Assembly: GCA_050944255.1 (NCBI GenBank) | Contig: JBMNQS010000003.1 | Coordinates: 4,085 to 68,084 of the forward strand | DNA length: 64,000 nucleotides | DNA from: JBMNQS01 sp050944255 | GTDB lineage: Bacteria > Bacillota > Clostridia > Christensenellales > Maliibacteriaceae | Direction of reading: 5' to 3' | Part shown: positions 1 to 9,203 of the stretch, piece by piece | Layout of the letters: the number at the start of each line of letters is the position of its first letter | Numbering within the stretch: the first letter of the stretch is position 1 | Notes under the pieces: model-generated | Databases searched by the model: none | Told to the model about the DNA's origin: nothing | Seen by the model: only the letters and a program-made list of their open reading frames with translations | Position numbers and translations under genes: made by a program

Positions 1-2589
1 GGAACCATTCATTGGTCGGACATCCAATTTGATACGGTAATTTTAAACGATTTTTTTTATGAAGCGGATCGTCTTCAAAGGATCCTGCGGCAAACCAATG
101 ATCGCTTGGATAAAGATGGACGATTTATTTTTATAGCGCCTTTTGGCATTGATCCCGAACTTAAACAGGAGGATAACTTCCTTGGGAAAAATATTTTCAA
201 TCCCGTACTGAATGTGTATTCTATTGAATATTTTGAGATCATTGAAGAAAATTGGATTGTTGTCGTCTGTGTAAAAAAACAAACTGATTTTGTCAGCTTG
301 TTGGAAGATAAACTCAATGCAGTCTTATATTCTTATAAAGATTACAAAGATCAAAAAAAGAAAAAAGAAAATTTATTGGAATATAGGCTAAGAAAAGAAA
401 AGCTGAAAAATGAAAAATTGAGTAAAAAAATAAAATCTTTGAAGGCTTCCAAAAAATATAGAATCGGTCTGGCCTTATCTGAGATATATAAAAATCCATT
501 CATAATACTTAAATATTTCAAAAAAGCTCTGAGATATCTACTAAAAATATCAAAAAGGATATATAGTAATAGTATAAGAAAGTTGTTTAAGTTTAAATTC
601 AAGGGTATCAGCGTGATTATTCCTACCTATAAGGAGATTCCTTATCTGGATGATTGCGTCAATTCAGTTTTGAACCAAACGTTAAATCCTAAAAAAATTG
701 AGATCATTCTTTCCGTAAACGGTAAGGATGTGGCGTATTATGAAAAATTAAAAAAGAAATATGCCGACAATCAAAGAATACGGGTTATTTATACGCCTAA
801 GGTTGGACTGTCTGCTGCCAGAAACTTCGCACTGAATTATGTGATGATGGATTATCTCACATTTTTGGATGACGACGACTATTTTACGCCAGGTTATCTG
901 GAAGAAATGTCCAGACACTTGGATCATGATATCAGCATCGTCTGCGGCAGGCTGGAGGATCATGTAGACTCAAAATTGGATTCCGACACATACATCAATA
1001 GAGAGCTTTCCAAAATCAGAGGTGGCGGTAAAACCAAAAATTATCTTAAAATAGGCGGCCTTTTTTCTCCGGCGTGGGCAAAATTATACAAAACGGATCT
1101 ATTTAAGAACAGCTTTTCCAGATTTGATGAATCCGTTAGTCATACCGAGGATATACGGTTTTGGGCCGATAATTATCAGAACCTGACAGGCTTTGTCTAT
1201 TGCTGCGATTCAATTGGAAAAGAAGCTCTAATCAGAAGAGTTTTAAGCAACAGTATGAGCAGGCCCTCGGAAGATAAGCTTTTTAAATTTTGGATCAATG
1301 ACCGTATAGAGATTATCGACTATATAGCCGACAAACTGACGAGAGATTGTACGCTGCATGAAAAAAGATTTTTGTTGAATAAAATCCGTATCCAAACGAA
1401 AATGATGTTGAATTATTATCGTACTCTAGATATGGATAAAAAAAATGAGGTAAGGAATGTTTTATCCCAAAATGATAACTTTTATCTGAACAAGGGGAAG
1501 TTTTCCTTGACTCAGGGTATTGCTTTTTGTCACAACTTCTCGCCTTCGGCGGATACTTCGGCTTATGTGGCCGTTAAACGGCTATTGCAGCTGAACGCAC
1601 TCGAAAAACAGGTAATAAAATGGGACGTGGTCTCTTCGGATATGTCCAACTGTCGAAGAAACGATCCATACTTTGATATGTTTTACGCAAGATTTGTAAT
1701 AAATGACAGCGTGATTTTACCCGGACCTACCTATTTTAATGAAGAAACGCAATATATGTTCGGCCGAAAAGCTTTCAAATGCATGAAAGACACTCGGGCT
1801 GAGTACGTATACTCCCGCTCTATGTTTGCCGGATCGCATATAGCGGCTTATCTCTACAAACTGAAATATCCCGGAACCAAATGGTACGCTGAATTTTCAG
1901 ACCCATTGTTTATGGGAGTGGATAATAAAGAGCGGAAAACGGCAAACCATGATTTGGGTAATCATTTTTTGAATGACTTCTGGAGAAAATGTGAAACTTA
2001 CGTTTACAAATATGCCGATGTTATTATATTTACCAACGAAAAGCAAAGAGAGTTTATGTTAAGCTATAACAAAGAAAAAGCTTTAAATAACCGAATAAAA
2101 GATAGAAGCGTGATTATGAGTCATCCGCCTATCGATAAAAAATTCTGCAATATTATTCCCTGCGACTATACGATGGACAACACAAAAATCAATATAGGGT
2201 ATTTCGGTTCTTTCTATGCCAATCGGAGCTATGCCGATATGCTGAACCTTTTAAGCAATGAAGATGTTGTCTTACATTTTTTCGTTCCCAATACAAAAGT
2301 TTTTGAAGATTTTGAACACGAGCGCATCAGAATCAATAACGTGATAGGGCATCTGGAGTTTTTGAATGTAGCTTCAAAAATGGATTATTTGTTTATAAAT
2401 GACATTGATTTCGAGGGGCTTGTCAATCCTTATCTGCCTTCCAAGTTGGCGGATTATCTTTCCACGGGAAGCAAAATCATTGCAAAAATCAATGAAAATA
2501 CTGTACTGTCCGAATACGATAATGAGCTAATCATTAAGACAGGGAAAATCGATCATGATTTTGCTTTAAGTTTAACACGAAACAGCTAG
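1..2589 (+). CDS. Methyltransferase / GT2 / GT4-like glycosyltransferase fusion (5'-partial)
   Basis: The frame is open from the first base, so the true start lies outside the window. The first visible codons (FDTVILNDFFYEADRL, then GRFIFIAPFG) look like the end of a class I SAM-dependent methyltransferase. A lysine-rich, probably coiled-coil stretch follows (about 350-560). A family 2 glycosyltransferase domain starts near 600 (GISVIIPTYKEIPYLDD) and carries the acidic motif FLDDDDYF near 860-890. The last 350 or so residues (from about 1500) resemble a GT4-type transferase (NIGYFGSFYANRSYADM, then LPSKLADYLSTGSKII). Such chained enzymes build or modify surface polysaccharides; the sugar is unknown. 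It converges on and overlaps the heparinase-like gene by 4 bp. AT-rich codon use contrasts with the DNA beyond 7.9 kb. Confident in the domains, not in the substrate. Confidence 0.8.
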   Translation, partial: GTIHWSDIQFDTVILNDFFYEADRLQRILRQTNDRLDKDGRFIFIAPFGIDPELKQEDNFLGKNIFNPVLNVYSIEYFEIIEENWIVVVCVKKQTDFVSLLEDKLNAVLYSYKDYKDQKKKKENLLEYRLRKEKLKNEKLSKKIKSLKASKKYRIGLALSEIYKNPFIILKYFKKALRYLLKISKRIYSNSIRKLFKFKFKGISVIIPTYKEIPYLDDCVNSVLNQTLNPKKIEIILSVNGKDVAYYEKLKKKYADNQRIRVIYTPKVGLSAARNFALNYVMMDYLTFLDDDDYFTPGYLEEMSRHLDHDISIVCGRLEDHVDSKLDSDTYINRELSKIRGGGKTKNYLKIGGLFSPAWAKLYKTDLFKNSFSRFDESVSHTEDIRFWADNYQNLTGFVYCCDSIGKEALIRRVLSNSMSRPSEDKLFKFWINDRIEIIDYIADKLTRDCTLHEKRFLLNKIRIQTKMMLNYYRTLDMDKKNEVRNVLSQNDNFYLNKGKFSLTQGIAFCHNFSPSADTSAYVAVKRLLQLNALEKQVIKWDVVSSDMSNCRRNDPYFDMFYARFVINDSVILPGPTYFNEETQYMFGRKAFKCMKDTRAEYVYSRSMFAGSHIAAYLYKLKYPGTKWYAEFSDPLFMGVDNKERKTANHDLGNHFLNDFWRKCETYVYKYADVIIFTNEKQREFMLSYNKEKALNNRIKDRSVIMSHPPIDKKFCNIIPCDYTMDNTKINIGYFGSFYANRSYADMLNLLSNEDVVLHFFVPNTKVFEDFEHERIRINNVIGHLEFLNVASKMDYLFINDIDFEGLVNPYLPSKLADYLSTGSKIIAKINENTVLSEYDNELIIKTGKIDHDFALSLTRNS

Positions 2590-4925
2590 TCAGTAATTTC
2601 TATTTTTTCAAATTGATCAAAAGCAAACTCGCCAAAATAGCGGTCTCTTAAGCTATACATGACAACATACTCCCCAGGCTTGGAGAATTCAAATGTCATG
2701 CTGTAATTTTTATTCTGCTCATAATGCAAATGACTGCCGTTATAATAGATCCACCAGCTGCAATTAGCTTGGTAATCATATTCCACATCCACAATAAATT
2801 CAAATTTATTTTTTGATAATGGATGAATGTGATGCTCTTTTATTATGGGCTGGTGGAGCGTTTCGTATTTCTTTTTAAGCACCATGCCTTTTTCAGTATA
2901 GGTAAGTTCACCTAAGATCCCTTTTAGTGTTTCACCCGTTTCATTTGCGATATAATATAAAATTACTATATCTTCAGGGGCTTCAAATTCCATATATTCT
3001 TCTTTGGTATACGGAAATTTCAGTATGGAATTTTTTGTATATACATAAAAGCTATATTTTTCATCCCCTTGAACCGTATTTTTGATCCGGACTGTTTGTT
3101 TATCAATAATTTCTATCTCAGCTCCATTAAATTTTAAAGGATTTGTTTTTGCAATAGGAATATTGATTTGATCATTGAAAAGGCTTATTTGAATAGCATT
3201 TTCAAGCAGCTGGATACCGCAGTGATTGTCTTTAAAGATTTCAACCACGGTTAAAAACTCCGTGCAATGACCGCTTTTTGTATATTCTAAAGTCGTGGAT
3301 GGCTCACAAGTGCCAAATCCTGTTGATAACATACTCATAGGCACCGTATCAGTTCCGTTCAAAATATTCAGTTGATCGATCGGATTCAGTTGCCTTATGA
3401 TTGCCTTGTGATCGGACTGTCCAATTTCCAGCAGAACGTTTTGACGGGCATTCTCCAAGATAGACACGTCATTTGATAAATTGAAGTACTGTGCATACTC
3501 ATGTTTACTTTCCGAGTAGATCTCATCTCTGATAATGATGATATCGTTATTTCTTAAATAATAAACGTGCCTGTAAATGACCGCATCATGATAACCTCTT
3601 GAACTTGCCATTGCATAGTCATAGTGAGGCTTTTTTATAAATTTCTGTATTTTGAATTTTTCACCGTTACCACTTGCAATTGAGTAGGCTTTATCTCTGA
3701 TGCCTATAGTGGTATGCGCAGGTATGGATTCCATATAATCCTTATATTTATCTTTGGGCATATATCCGCACATGCCTGAATCTACAAAAATATCATAGCC
3801 CTTGCTGTAGAGACAAATGGATAAATCGTCATGATGTTTATGAACTCTGGTTACAAAACCGGCCTTAAGAGATAACCAGGTTGCCTGTTCAAAATTATCC
3901 TGCTTAAAATGTTCACGAAAAAAAACATAGCCGGCCGGAAACAAGCCCGAAAGTTCGACAGGTTTCCTGCCTTCCTTGCCCTTAGATTCGATATATTGTA
4001 ATATTTCGTCATTATTAAAAACATCTATTGAGGTATCGCCGCGGCTAGATACGCCTTTACTGTCTCCAAATAGAGGCCTAAATTTATTTGGTTTTAACGC
4101 ATAGGCAATAAACCGGTTGGCATTCTGCAGATAAATATATAATTCATTTTTATAATCATGGCCGATTAGCCGTAAAATATTTAAACATCCCCATAATAAG
4201 GCTGTAACCATAAAATGATAATCCAAGCTGTTTTCTTTATGAACACCGTCTAAATAAGCGTATTCCACCTGAGCTTTCAATCGGTTAATGATAAATTCAA
4301 TATCTTCCCACATATTTTTTTTATTCATGAAATAGATACCGATTAAAGCGGCTTTATCCACAATTATACCATGATTGTGATTTTTTTGATAATATTTATC
4401 AGAAAGCAGTTTTTGCAAGGATTGTTCAATAATTTCGATTATATATTTTTTTGAATTCAGTAGGTAATTCTCTGTTTCGGCAATACAAAAAAGATATACC
4501 AGATTCTCGATTCTTTCCGATAGGGAATGATCATTGTTCATCATCAGATGTATCTTATCACTTTTTGCATAGTTGTAAAACGATAGGATAAAATCTTCCG
4601 CAAGCTCAATATAATAACTATCTGTTGTTAAACGGTATGCTTCTGTTAATAAATATATATGCCTCAAACCATGTAAATACAAAGAAAATGTATTCGCATG
4701 ACGCTTAATGCCTATATTCCAGTTAAATTCACTCAGCTTATGAGGATTATACCGTATAGTTTCAAGATTTTTATAACCTAATACTAAACTGCCTTCAAGC
4801 AATTCATTGGCAAACTCAATAATTTGATTTGAATTATATTTCATCACGAATAATTCTTTGTAATAATCAATCGTTACGATTTTAAGATTATATTGATGTT
4901 GCTCATTGTTTGCGTTCTTAGTCAT
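2586..4925 (-). CDS. Heparinase II/III family polysaccharide lyase-like protein
   Basis: About 779 residues. The N-terminal half is helical, like the alpha/alpha toroid of heparinase II/III lyases. The middle holds the family's conserved beta region (HKHHDDLSICLYSKGYDIFVDSG near residues 370-395). The last 80 or so residues form an extra Tyr/Trp-rich beta domain (WWIYYNGSHLHY). No signal peptide is visible, so it may act inside the cell or in an assembly complex. I chose the ATG at 4925 because GAAAGGA lies about ten bases upstream; an in-frame ATG at 4964 lacks a good ribosome site. Family members cleave uronic-acid polysaccharides, and relatives are common in O-antigen and exopolysaccharide loci next to asparagine-synthase-like genes, as here. 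Activity on a particular glycan cannot be read from the sequence. Confidence 0.82.
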   Translation of the reverse strand: MTKNANNEQHQYNLKIVTIDYYKELFVMKYNSNQIIEFANELLEGSLVLGYKNLETIRYNPHKLSEFNWNIGIKRHANTFSLYLHGLRHIYLLTEAYRLTTDSYYIELAEDFILSFYNYAKSDKIHLMMNNDHSLSERIENLVYLFCIAETENYLLNSKKYIIEIIEQSLQKLLSDKYYQKNHNHGIIVDKAALIGIYFMNKKNMWEDIEFIINRLKAQVEYAYLDGVHKENSLDYHFMVTALLWGCLNILRLIGHDYKNELYIYLQNANRFIAYALKPNKFRPLFGDSKGVSSRGDTSIDVFNNDEILQYIESKGKEGRKPVELSGLFPAGYVFFREHFKQDNFEQATWLSLKAGFVTRVHKHHDDLSICLYSKGYDIFVDSGMCGYMPKDKYKDYMESIPAHTTIGIRDKAYSIASGNGEKFKIQKFIKKPHYDYAMASSRGYHDAVIYRHVYYLRNNDIIIIRDEIYSESKHEYAQYFNLSNDVSILENARQNVLLEIGQSDHKAIIRQLNPIDQLNILNGTDTVPMSMLSTGFGTCEPSTTLEYTKSGHCTEFLTVVEIFKDNHCGIQLLENAIQISLFNDQINIPIAKTNPLKFNGAEIEIIDKQTVRIKNTVQGDEKYSFYVYTKNSILKFPYTKEEYMEFEAPEDIVILYYIANETGETLKGILGELTYTEKGMVLKKKYETLHQPIIKEHHIHPLSKNKFEFIVDVEYDYQANCSWWIYYNGSHLHYEQNKNYSMTFEFSKPGEYVVMYSLRDRYFGEFAFDQFEKIEITD

Positions 4926-5073
4926 TTGAGATTCATATCCTTTCAAAATCACGCGTTTATGCACACATCATTTTTCCCGCCTTCACTGCTAATGTTTAGC
5001 ATGCTTTTTACGTTAGAATTATGGCCGGATTGCTCGTCGATCATTAACAATCTTTCTAGAAATTACAAACGAA

Positions 5074-5102
5074 ATTATAGCACGGGTTTTTGTGTCGGTC
5101 AA
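5074..5102 (-). promoter_or_regulatory. Sigma-A promoter for the heparinase-like gene
   Basis: On the minus strand TTGACC (5097-5102) and a perfect TATAAT (5074-5079) are 17 bp apart. Transcription would start near 5067, leaving a leader of about 140 nt before the ATG at 4925. Confidence 0.7.
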
Positions 5103-5179
5103 TCGCATAATCGTAACTGTATTCTACCTATTCTTCAGGTTTACCATTACAGGTGTCTTGTTGGGTCATATTCAAAATA

Positions 5180-5214
5180 TAAAGAAGCCTGCTACACGCT
5201 CGGCAATAGCAGGC
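5180..5214 (-). terminator. Intrinsic terminator after the asparagine-synthase-like pseudogene
   Basis: An 8-bp perfect stem GCCTGCTA/TAGCAGGC (5187-5194 with 5207-5214) is followed on the minus strand by TTCTTTATATTTTG. It sits 38 bp past the final stop of the broken gene and upstream of the heparinase promoter, so the two genes are separate transcripts. Confidence 0.6.
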
Positions 5215-5252
5215 CTATAGGCAATAATTAATTCTCTCTGACTTGAAAATCT

Positions 5253-7467
5253 CTAATCTACATAATTAAATATTTTCAACTGATAATATAATGAGAGCAA
5301 TTTAGTATATAAAAAACCAACATACCCTTTTTCTCTGGGGAAATCAAACTTGCCAAAAATCCTTGAGAAGCAATCAAGGCCAACTATTTTTCCAATCTTT
5401 CCTTTCTGAAAATGAACGATTCTTTTGAGCGCTAGCAAAGCATTGTCTCTGCGTATATCTAAAAAACGGTTATTTTCCGCCTAAATTTGTATAATCTCTT
5501 TTTGTGAAATTTCTATATTTACTCGTTGTTTCCTTTTTTCCTCTTGCGCTAGCTCCCATTTTTTTTGCATTTCTTTAATTGTCTCATCCGATATTTCAGT
5601 AATGCGTCCATGCTCGAGATGTTCTTGAGCCAGTTTTTTCTTTTCTGTTATTGTATAGCTCTTTTTCGTAAGGTATTGCAGCAATAGCCGGATTGAGTAA
5701 ATGCATAATATCGAAAGCTAGCCGGTTACTTCTGAAGATCATGCCTGTAACATTATTTAGATGAAAAAGCATTTTTGATTGCAATGGAGTCCAAATAGGG
5801 GTATGCAGAACTGATGATGTAAAATATGTGCTATGATGAATCGTTTCCATAAAAAATAGATAGTGATTCTGTAATTTTGCCATTGGCGTGCGCCCGGGCA
5901 TTTTTTTTAGTTCAGCTTTTAAGAAATCCTGATAATATTTCATCCCTTTTTTAGATACAGCTTCTATATGGTAATATTCTCTACTGTCGACGAACGAATC
6001 AATGGTGATATTATCTTCTTCGGGAGTCCCCTTAAATTTCGTATACATATGAGGCCGACAGACAAGCACACCAAGAAAACCGGGCAGTTTAATTGTTTGT
6101 TCGTCACAGATATAGCTTTGACTTGGCGTCGGCTGTTGGTTTATGCCGAGATAACTGCTGATTATGTCATTATATAACTTTCTGAACGATATCGGCTCAT
6201 TGAAAGAAGGAATTGTATCATATTGAAAGTTATACATACTGTTGAGTGCCAGCGCCACAGTCAAATCCAAAGGATAGTTTGGCAAGTCAAGTGTATGTAT
6301 ATAGATCATATCTTTAAATTCAAGCATATTCGTAAGGGCAGCAAATACCAACCTGGAATCTATGCCTCCTGATAAATCTACTTTGTATCGCTTATATCCT
6401 GGATATTTTAGCGCAATTTGCATATTATCGATAAGCTCATCTTTTGCAACCCGCAATTGATCGTAATATTTTTCCTCGCTATAGGGCTCAGGATTGTACA
6501 ATTCATCATGAAGAGAAGTATTATTAAATATAACCTTTGTTGCCGACAAAGTTACAGTTTGATCAATCGTTAGAACATGCGTATTTTTCATGATCATATC
6601 GCGACTGTAATTTAATCTGGCAAAAGCAGATACACTGCTAAGATCCGCAATAGCTCTTTTCAGATTTACCCGTGGATAAATGTTCACGGATTTTAGCGCC
6701 AACAGCAACATATGGTAACGATTCGAAGCAATAAAGCGGCGCTTATCCTGATAATAATAAACTTTAGACAATCCCAGATAATCATGAGTGATCTGCAATC
6801 CGGCATCATCTTGATAAATCAAAAAATAATCTCCAGTTTGTTCTATCAATGATAATGGGTCAACATTGTGCTTCTTAATATCTTCATCTCCAATAAGCAA
6901 GTCAGTAGCCGTGCGCGTAATACCGGAAAAAGCAAAGTGGAGTCCCTTCGCGCTGCATAGGGGACGCGTTGTTAACAATTTGCACCCAATCTTCTTTGAA
7001 AGATTAAACTCGGTTAAGCATAGTTTCTGTTGACGCTGGAGTGCGTTAATACCAGCACTCCAATGACCTTTAGCCTCTTTTCCCCAAAAGATGCAAAAAT
7101 CCTGAAAGAGGTATGAAGGTTTAAAATACTGTAGGGGTGGCAACTCCTGCGGATCTGGTTCCTTTAGAAATGCTGCGTATTGTTTTGGATAACTTTCTAT
7201 AAAAAAAGCAAATTGGGAGTTCTTCCAGTATTGCTGGTTTTTGTATATACAACATGCTTGAACCCAGTATTGGCCGTATTCTAAGAGTTCAAATGTATAT
7301 TTATTGTCCGTGATCCTGTCGATTCTTTGAATGATTAAACCATCTTTTTTTAAAATATAAGTGTACTGAACTTCAGAAGGATCATAGTGTTCCAATGTGT
7401 TTAACAGCACAGAAGTTTCTAGGAACTGATGATTAAGTTTAACGCTTACAGTGATTGAAGTATCCAT
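5253..7467 (-). pseudogene. Asparagine-synthase-like protein, broken by a frameshift and an amber codon
   Basis: The N-terminal 100 residues are a Tyr-rich beta domain (ILKKDGLIIQ, then YGQYWVQACCIY). The middle holds an asparagine-synthase ATP-pyrophosphatase motif (VDLSGGIDSRLVFA, near 6360). Reading continues as one frame to about 5660. There the original frame runs into unrelated residues and stops at 5596, while the +1 frame continues with a plausible charged C-terminus through a run of A residues (5628-5668). That frame hits TAG at 5481-5483 and then stays open for 75 further protein-like codons, ending at 5253. The parsimonious reading is one gene of about 735 codons with one inserted base and one nonsense mutation. 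The start ATG (7467) has AAGGGG upstream. Such proteins are linked to polysaccharide loci; they may amidate uronic acids, which is inference. Confidence 0.75.
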
Positions 7468-7540
7468 AAAATTGCCCCTTAAATAAGCTGAATAACCTTA
7501 TTGCATTTAGATTTAATCTTTTGGGAGGTTTCTCAACTTA

Positions 7541-7705
7541 ATGATAATACTTTTTATTTTAGGAAATAGTTTATATATTGTCAATGTGAATTTCAATACA
7601 AGTGGCTTTGATACGAAAGTGGAGGGAAGGAAGGCTGGCGCAGTTGCAACAGTGAGCGACGGTGCTGATAAAGGAAAGCAAGCGGTGATTGACGCTTTCA
7701 CCTAA
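7541..7705 (+). CDS. Possible small protein or gene fragment, 54 aa
   Basis: ATG at 7541 opens a 54-codon frame beginning MIILFILGN and ending KQAVIDAFT. GGGAGG lies about 14 bases upstream, which is far for a ribosome site. The product has a short hydrophobic start and a polar, alanine/glycine-rich remainder that looks protein-like. It overlaps the divergent promoter at 7556-7584. I do not recognise a family. It could be a short secreted peptide, a remnant of a larger gene, or chance. Confidence 0.25.
   Translation: MIILFILGNSLYIVNVNFNTSGFDTKVEGRKAGAVATVSDGADKGKQAVIDAFT
7556..7584 (-). promoter_or_regulatory. Sigma-A promoter for the asparagine-synthase-like gene
   Basis: On the minus strand a perfect TTGACA (7579-7584) and TAAAAT (7556-7561) are 17 bp apart, giving a leader of about 80 nt before the ATG at 7467. 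The promoter looks intact although the gene is broken. Confidence 0.65.
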
Positions 7706-7775
7706 CGTTGAGTCCCCCTGCGGGAAAGTGCTTTTCAGATATTTGTGGCTGCGTAATCGGTTTAACAAACTGCAT

Positions 7776-7804
7776 TTGGAGGGTGCGGCGTTTTATGGTA
7801 CAAT
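7776..7804 (+). promoter_or_regulatory. Sigma-A-like promoter upstream of the 140-aa membrane protein
   Basis: TTGGAG (7776-7781) and TACAAT (7799-7804) are separated by 17 bp, about 65 bp before the ATG at 7871. Confidence 0.5.
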
Positions 7805-7870
7805 GCGCTTAAACCTTTGTGGTGGGCGGCGCCGGATGCCGCGCGTAAAACGAATCGGCGGGGAGAGCTT

Positions 7871-8293
7871 ATGTACGGCGAAGATAAGGGACGGATCAAA
7901 AGATACCGGGTTATGCTGATGGCCATCGCGGCGATATGCTTTATACTCGTTTTTGTTCTGGATCGTGCGCAGCATACGCAGATCGGTCAGGCCGGGGCCG
8001 TATTGACCTACAGGAGCGGCGATGTGAACATAGTGGCGGAGACGACTCAGGAACAGTCCGCTCAATTGAAAAAGGCGCTGAACCGTAAAAGATTGACGGG
8101 CGGAAAGCCGCAGGGGACTTTTTCCCATGATGTGTCCGTCGCCTTTGGCCAGATGACATTCTGCCCCGATACCGGCGGCGGACCTTTCCTGCGCCTGGAG
8201 GAGGCCGACGGCTACCTTGAATTGTCTGAAGAAGAGCTCAAAGTGATCCACCAGGTGTTTGAAGCCTACGGCGGCCGCTTTCCCGTCCAATAA
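7871..8293 (+). CDS. Hypothetical membrane-anchored protein, 140 aa
   Basis: I do not recognise a family. The chosen ATG at 7871 follows GGGGAGAGCTT; an in-frame ATG at 7817 lacks a ribosome site and would put charged residues before the membrane segment. Residues 13-30 (YRVMLMAIAAICFILVFV) form one transmembrane helix, probably a signal anchor. The remaining 105 or so residues are mixed alpha/beta, likely outside the membrane, ending in an acidic helix (LELSEEELKVIHQVFEAYG). There is one cysteine (TFCPDTGG). It lies 144 bp before sigK in the same direction; a sporulation role would be guesswork. Confidence 0.6.
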   Translation: MYGEDKGRIKRYRVMLMAIAAICFILVFVLDRAQHTQIGQAGAVLTYRSGDVNIVAETTQEQSAQLKKALNRKRLTGGKPQGTFSHDVSVAFGQMTFCPDTGGGPFLRLEEADGYLELSEEELKVIHQVFEAYGGRFPVQ

Positions 8294-8382
8294 CGCGATA
8301 AAAAAACCGGCGGCTGCCCGCGTGCAGTGCGGGGGGCGGGATGATTTGATCCGGGCGGCCAACAAATTTCCCTCGTACAGGC

Positions 8383-8433
8383 AAACCTCCGACATTTTTC
8401 TCATAAACATTAGAGAATAAACGGCGGAGGTTT
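8383..8433 (+). promoter_or_regulatory. Inverted repeat covering the sigK ribosome-binding site
   Basis: AAACCTCCG (8383-8391) is the exact reverse complement of CGGAGGTTT (8425-8433). The second arm contains GGAGG (8426-8430), seven bases before the sigK ATG at 8438. If the transcript includes both arms, a 9-bp stem would hide the ribosome site. The transcription start is unknown. Confidence 0.45.
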
Positions 8434-8437
8434 TTCT

Positions 8438-9136
8438 ATGGACGCATTTCTTGCCTGGATAAAAGAACTGATATTTTTTATCGGCTACGTCTCCAGAGAA
8501 GGCTCGTTTCCCAAACCCCTTTCATCCGAGGCGGAAAAGGACGCGCTGGAACGCTATGCCAAGGGAGACCATCAGGCCCGGCAGACGCTCATCGAGCATA
8601 ACCTGCGCCTGGTGGCCCATATTGCCAAAAAGTACAGCGGCGGCGGTCGGGATATGGACGACCTGATCTCCAGCGGTACCATCGGCCTGATCAAGGCCAT
8701 CTCCTCCTACAACAATACCCGAGGGACGCAACTGGCCACCTACGCGGCGCGGTGCATCGAAAACGAAATACTGATGAACCTTCGCGCGCAGAAGAAGTTC
8801 CGCAACGATATCTCCCTGCAGGAGCCCATAGGCAACGACCAGGAGGGCAACGAGATTTCGTTGATGGATATACTGGGCAGCGATCCCGACAGCGTCATGG
8901 ACATCGTCCATAAGCGCATCAGAAGCGATCAATTGCACGCCTGCGTGGTGACGCTGGACGCGCGCCAGCGGGTAGTGCTGGAAATGCGATACGGACTGGC
9001 CGGAAACCCACCTATGACCCAGCGGGAGGTGGGTCGGACGCTGGGCATCTCCAGAAGCTACGTGTCGCGCATCGAAAAAAAAGCCATCGAAAACCTGATT
9101 TTGCTGCTGCGCGAACCCAGGCACAAAAAGCCGTAA
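8438..9136 (+). CDS. sigK: RNA polymerase sporulation sigma factor sigma-K (uninterrupted)
   Basis: The product is 232 residues, the normal length. The N-terminus (FLAWIKELIFFIGYVS) is the hydrophobic pro-sequence that in Bacillus tethers pro-sigma-K to the forespore outer membrane until SpoIVFB cuts it. Region 2 follows (DDLISSGTIGLIKAISSYN, residues 75-95). The C-terminal region 4 helix-turn-helix is clear (TQREVGRTLGISRSYVSRIE, about 192-211). Sigma-K directs late mother-cell genes for coat and spore release. The gene is contiguous, with no skin-type element, so no excision event is needed. The SpoIVB signalling protease of this pathway is at 59.8 kb. The ribosome site lies in a possible hairpin (8383-8433). 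Confidence 0.95.
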   Translation: MDAFLAWIKELIFFIGYVSREGSFPKPLSSEAEKDALERYAKGDHQARQTLIEHNLRLVAHIAKKYSGGGRDMDDLISSGTIGLIKAISSYNNTRGTQLATYAARCIENEILMNLRAQKKFRNDISLQEPIGNDQEGNEISLMDILGSDPDSVMDIVHKRIRSDQLHACVVTLDARQRVVLEMRYGLAGNPPMTQREVGRTLGISRSYVSRIEKKAIENLILLLREPRHKKP

Positions 9137-9141
9137 AGAGC

Positions 9142-9170
9142 TATGCAATGCTCCGGGTGCATGATATAAT
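9142..9170 (+). promoter_or_regulatory. Sigma-A-like promoter upstream of the M24 aminopeptidase
   Basis: A perfect TATAAT (9165-9170) lies 34 bp before the ATG at 9204. The -35 position (TATGCA, 9142-9147) is poor. Confidence 0.4.
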
Positions 9171-9203
9171 GAGTCGTTGCAGAAAATACGCGTGAGGGAT
9201 ACT

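Larger units (their letters stand above)
7468..7870. other. Intergenic region at the accessory/core boundary
   Basis: The spacer holds the minus-strand promoter of the broken gene, the uncertain small frame at 7541-7705, and the plus-strand promoter at 7776-7804. Base composition changes here from AT-rich (left) to GC-rich (right). Confidence 0.6.

Noticed and set aside
8438..9136. Possible skin-type insertion in sigK
   Set aside because: The coding frame is continuous across all sigma regions.
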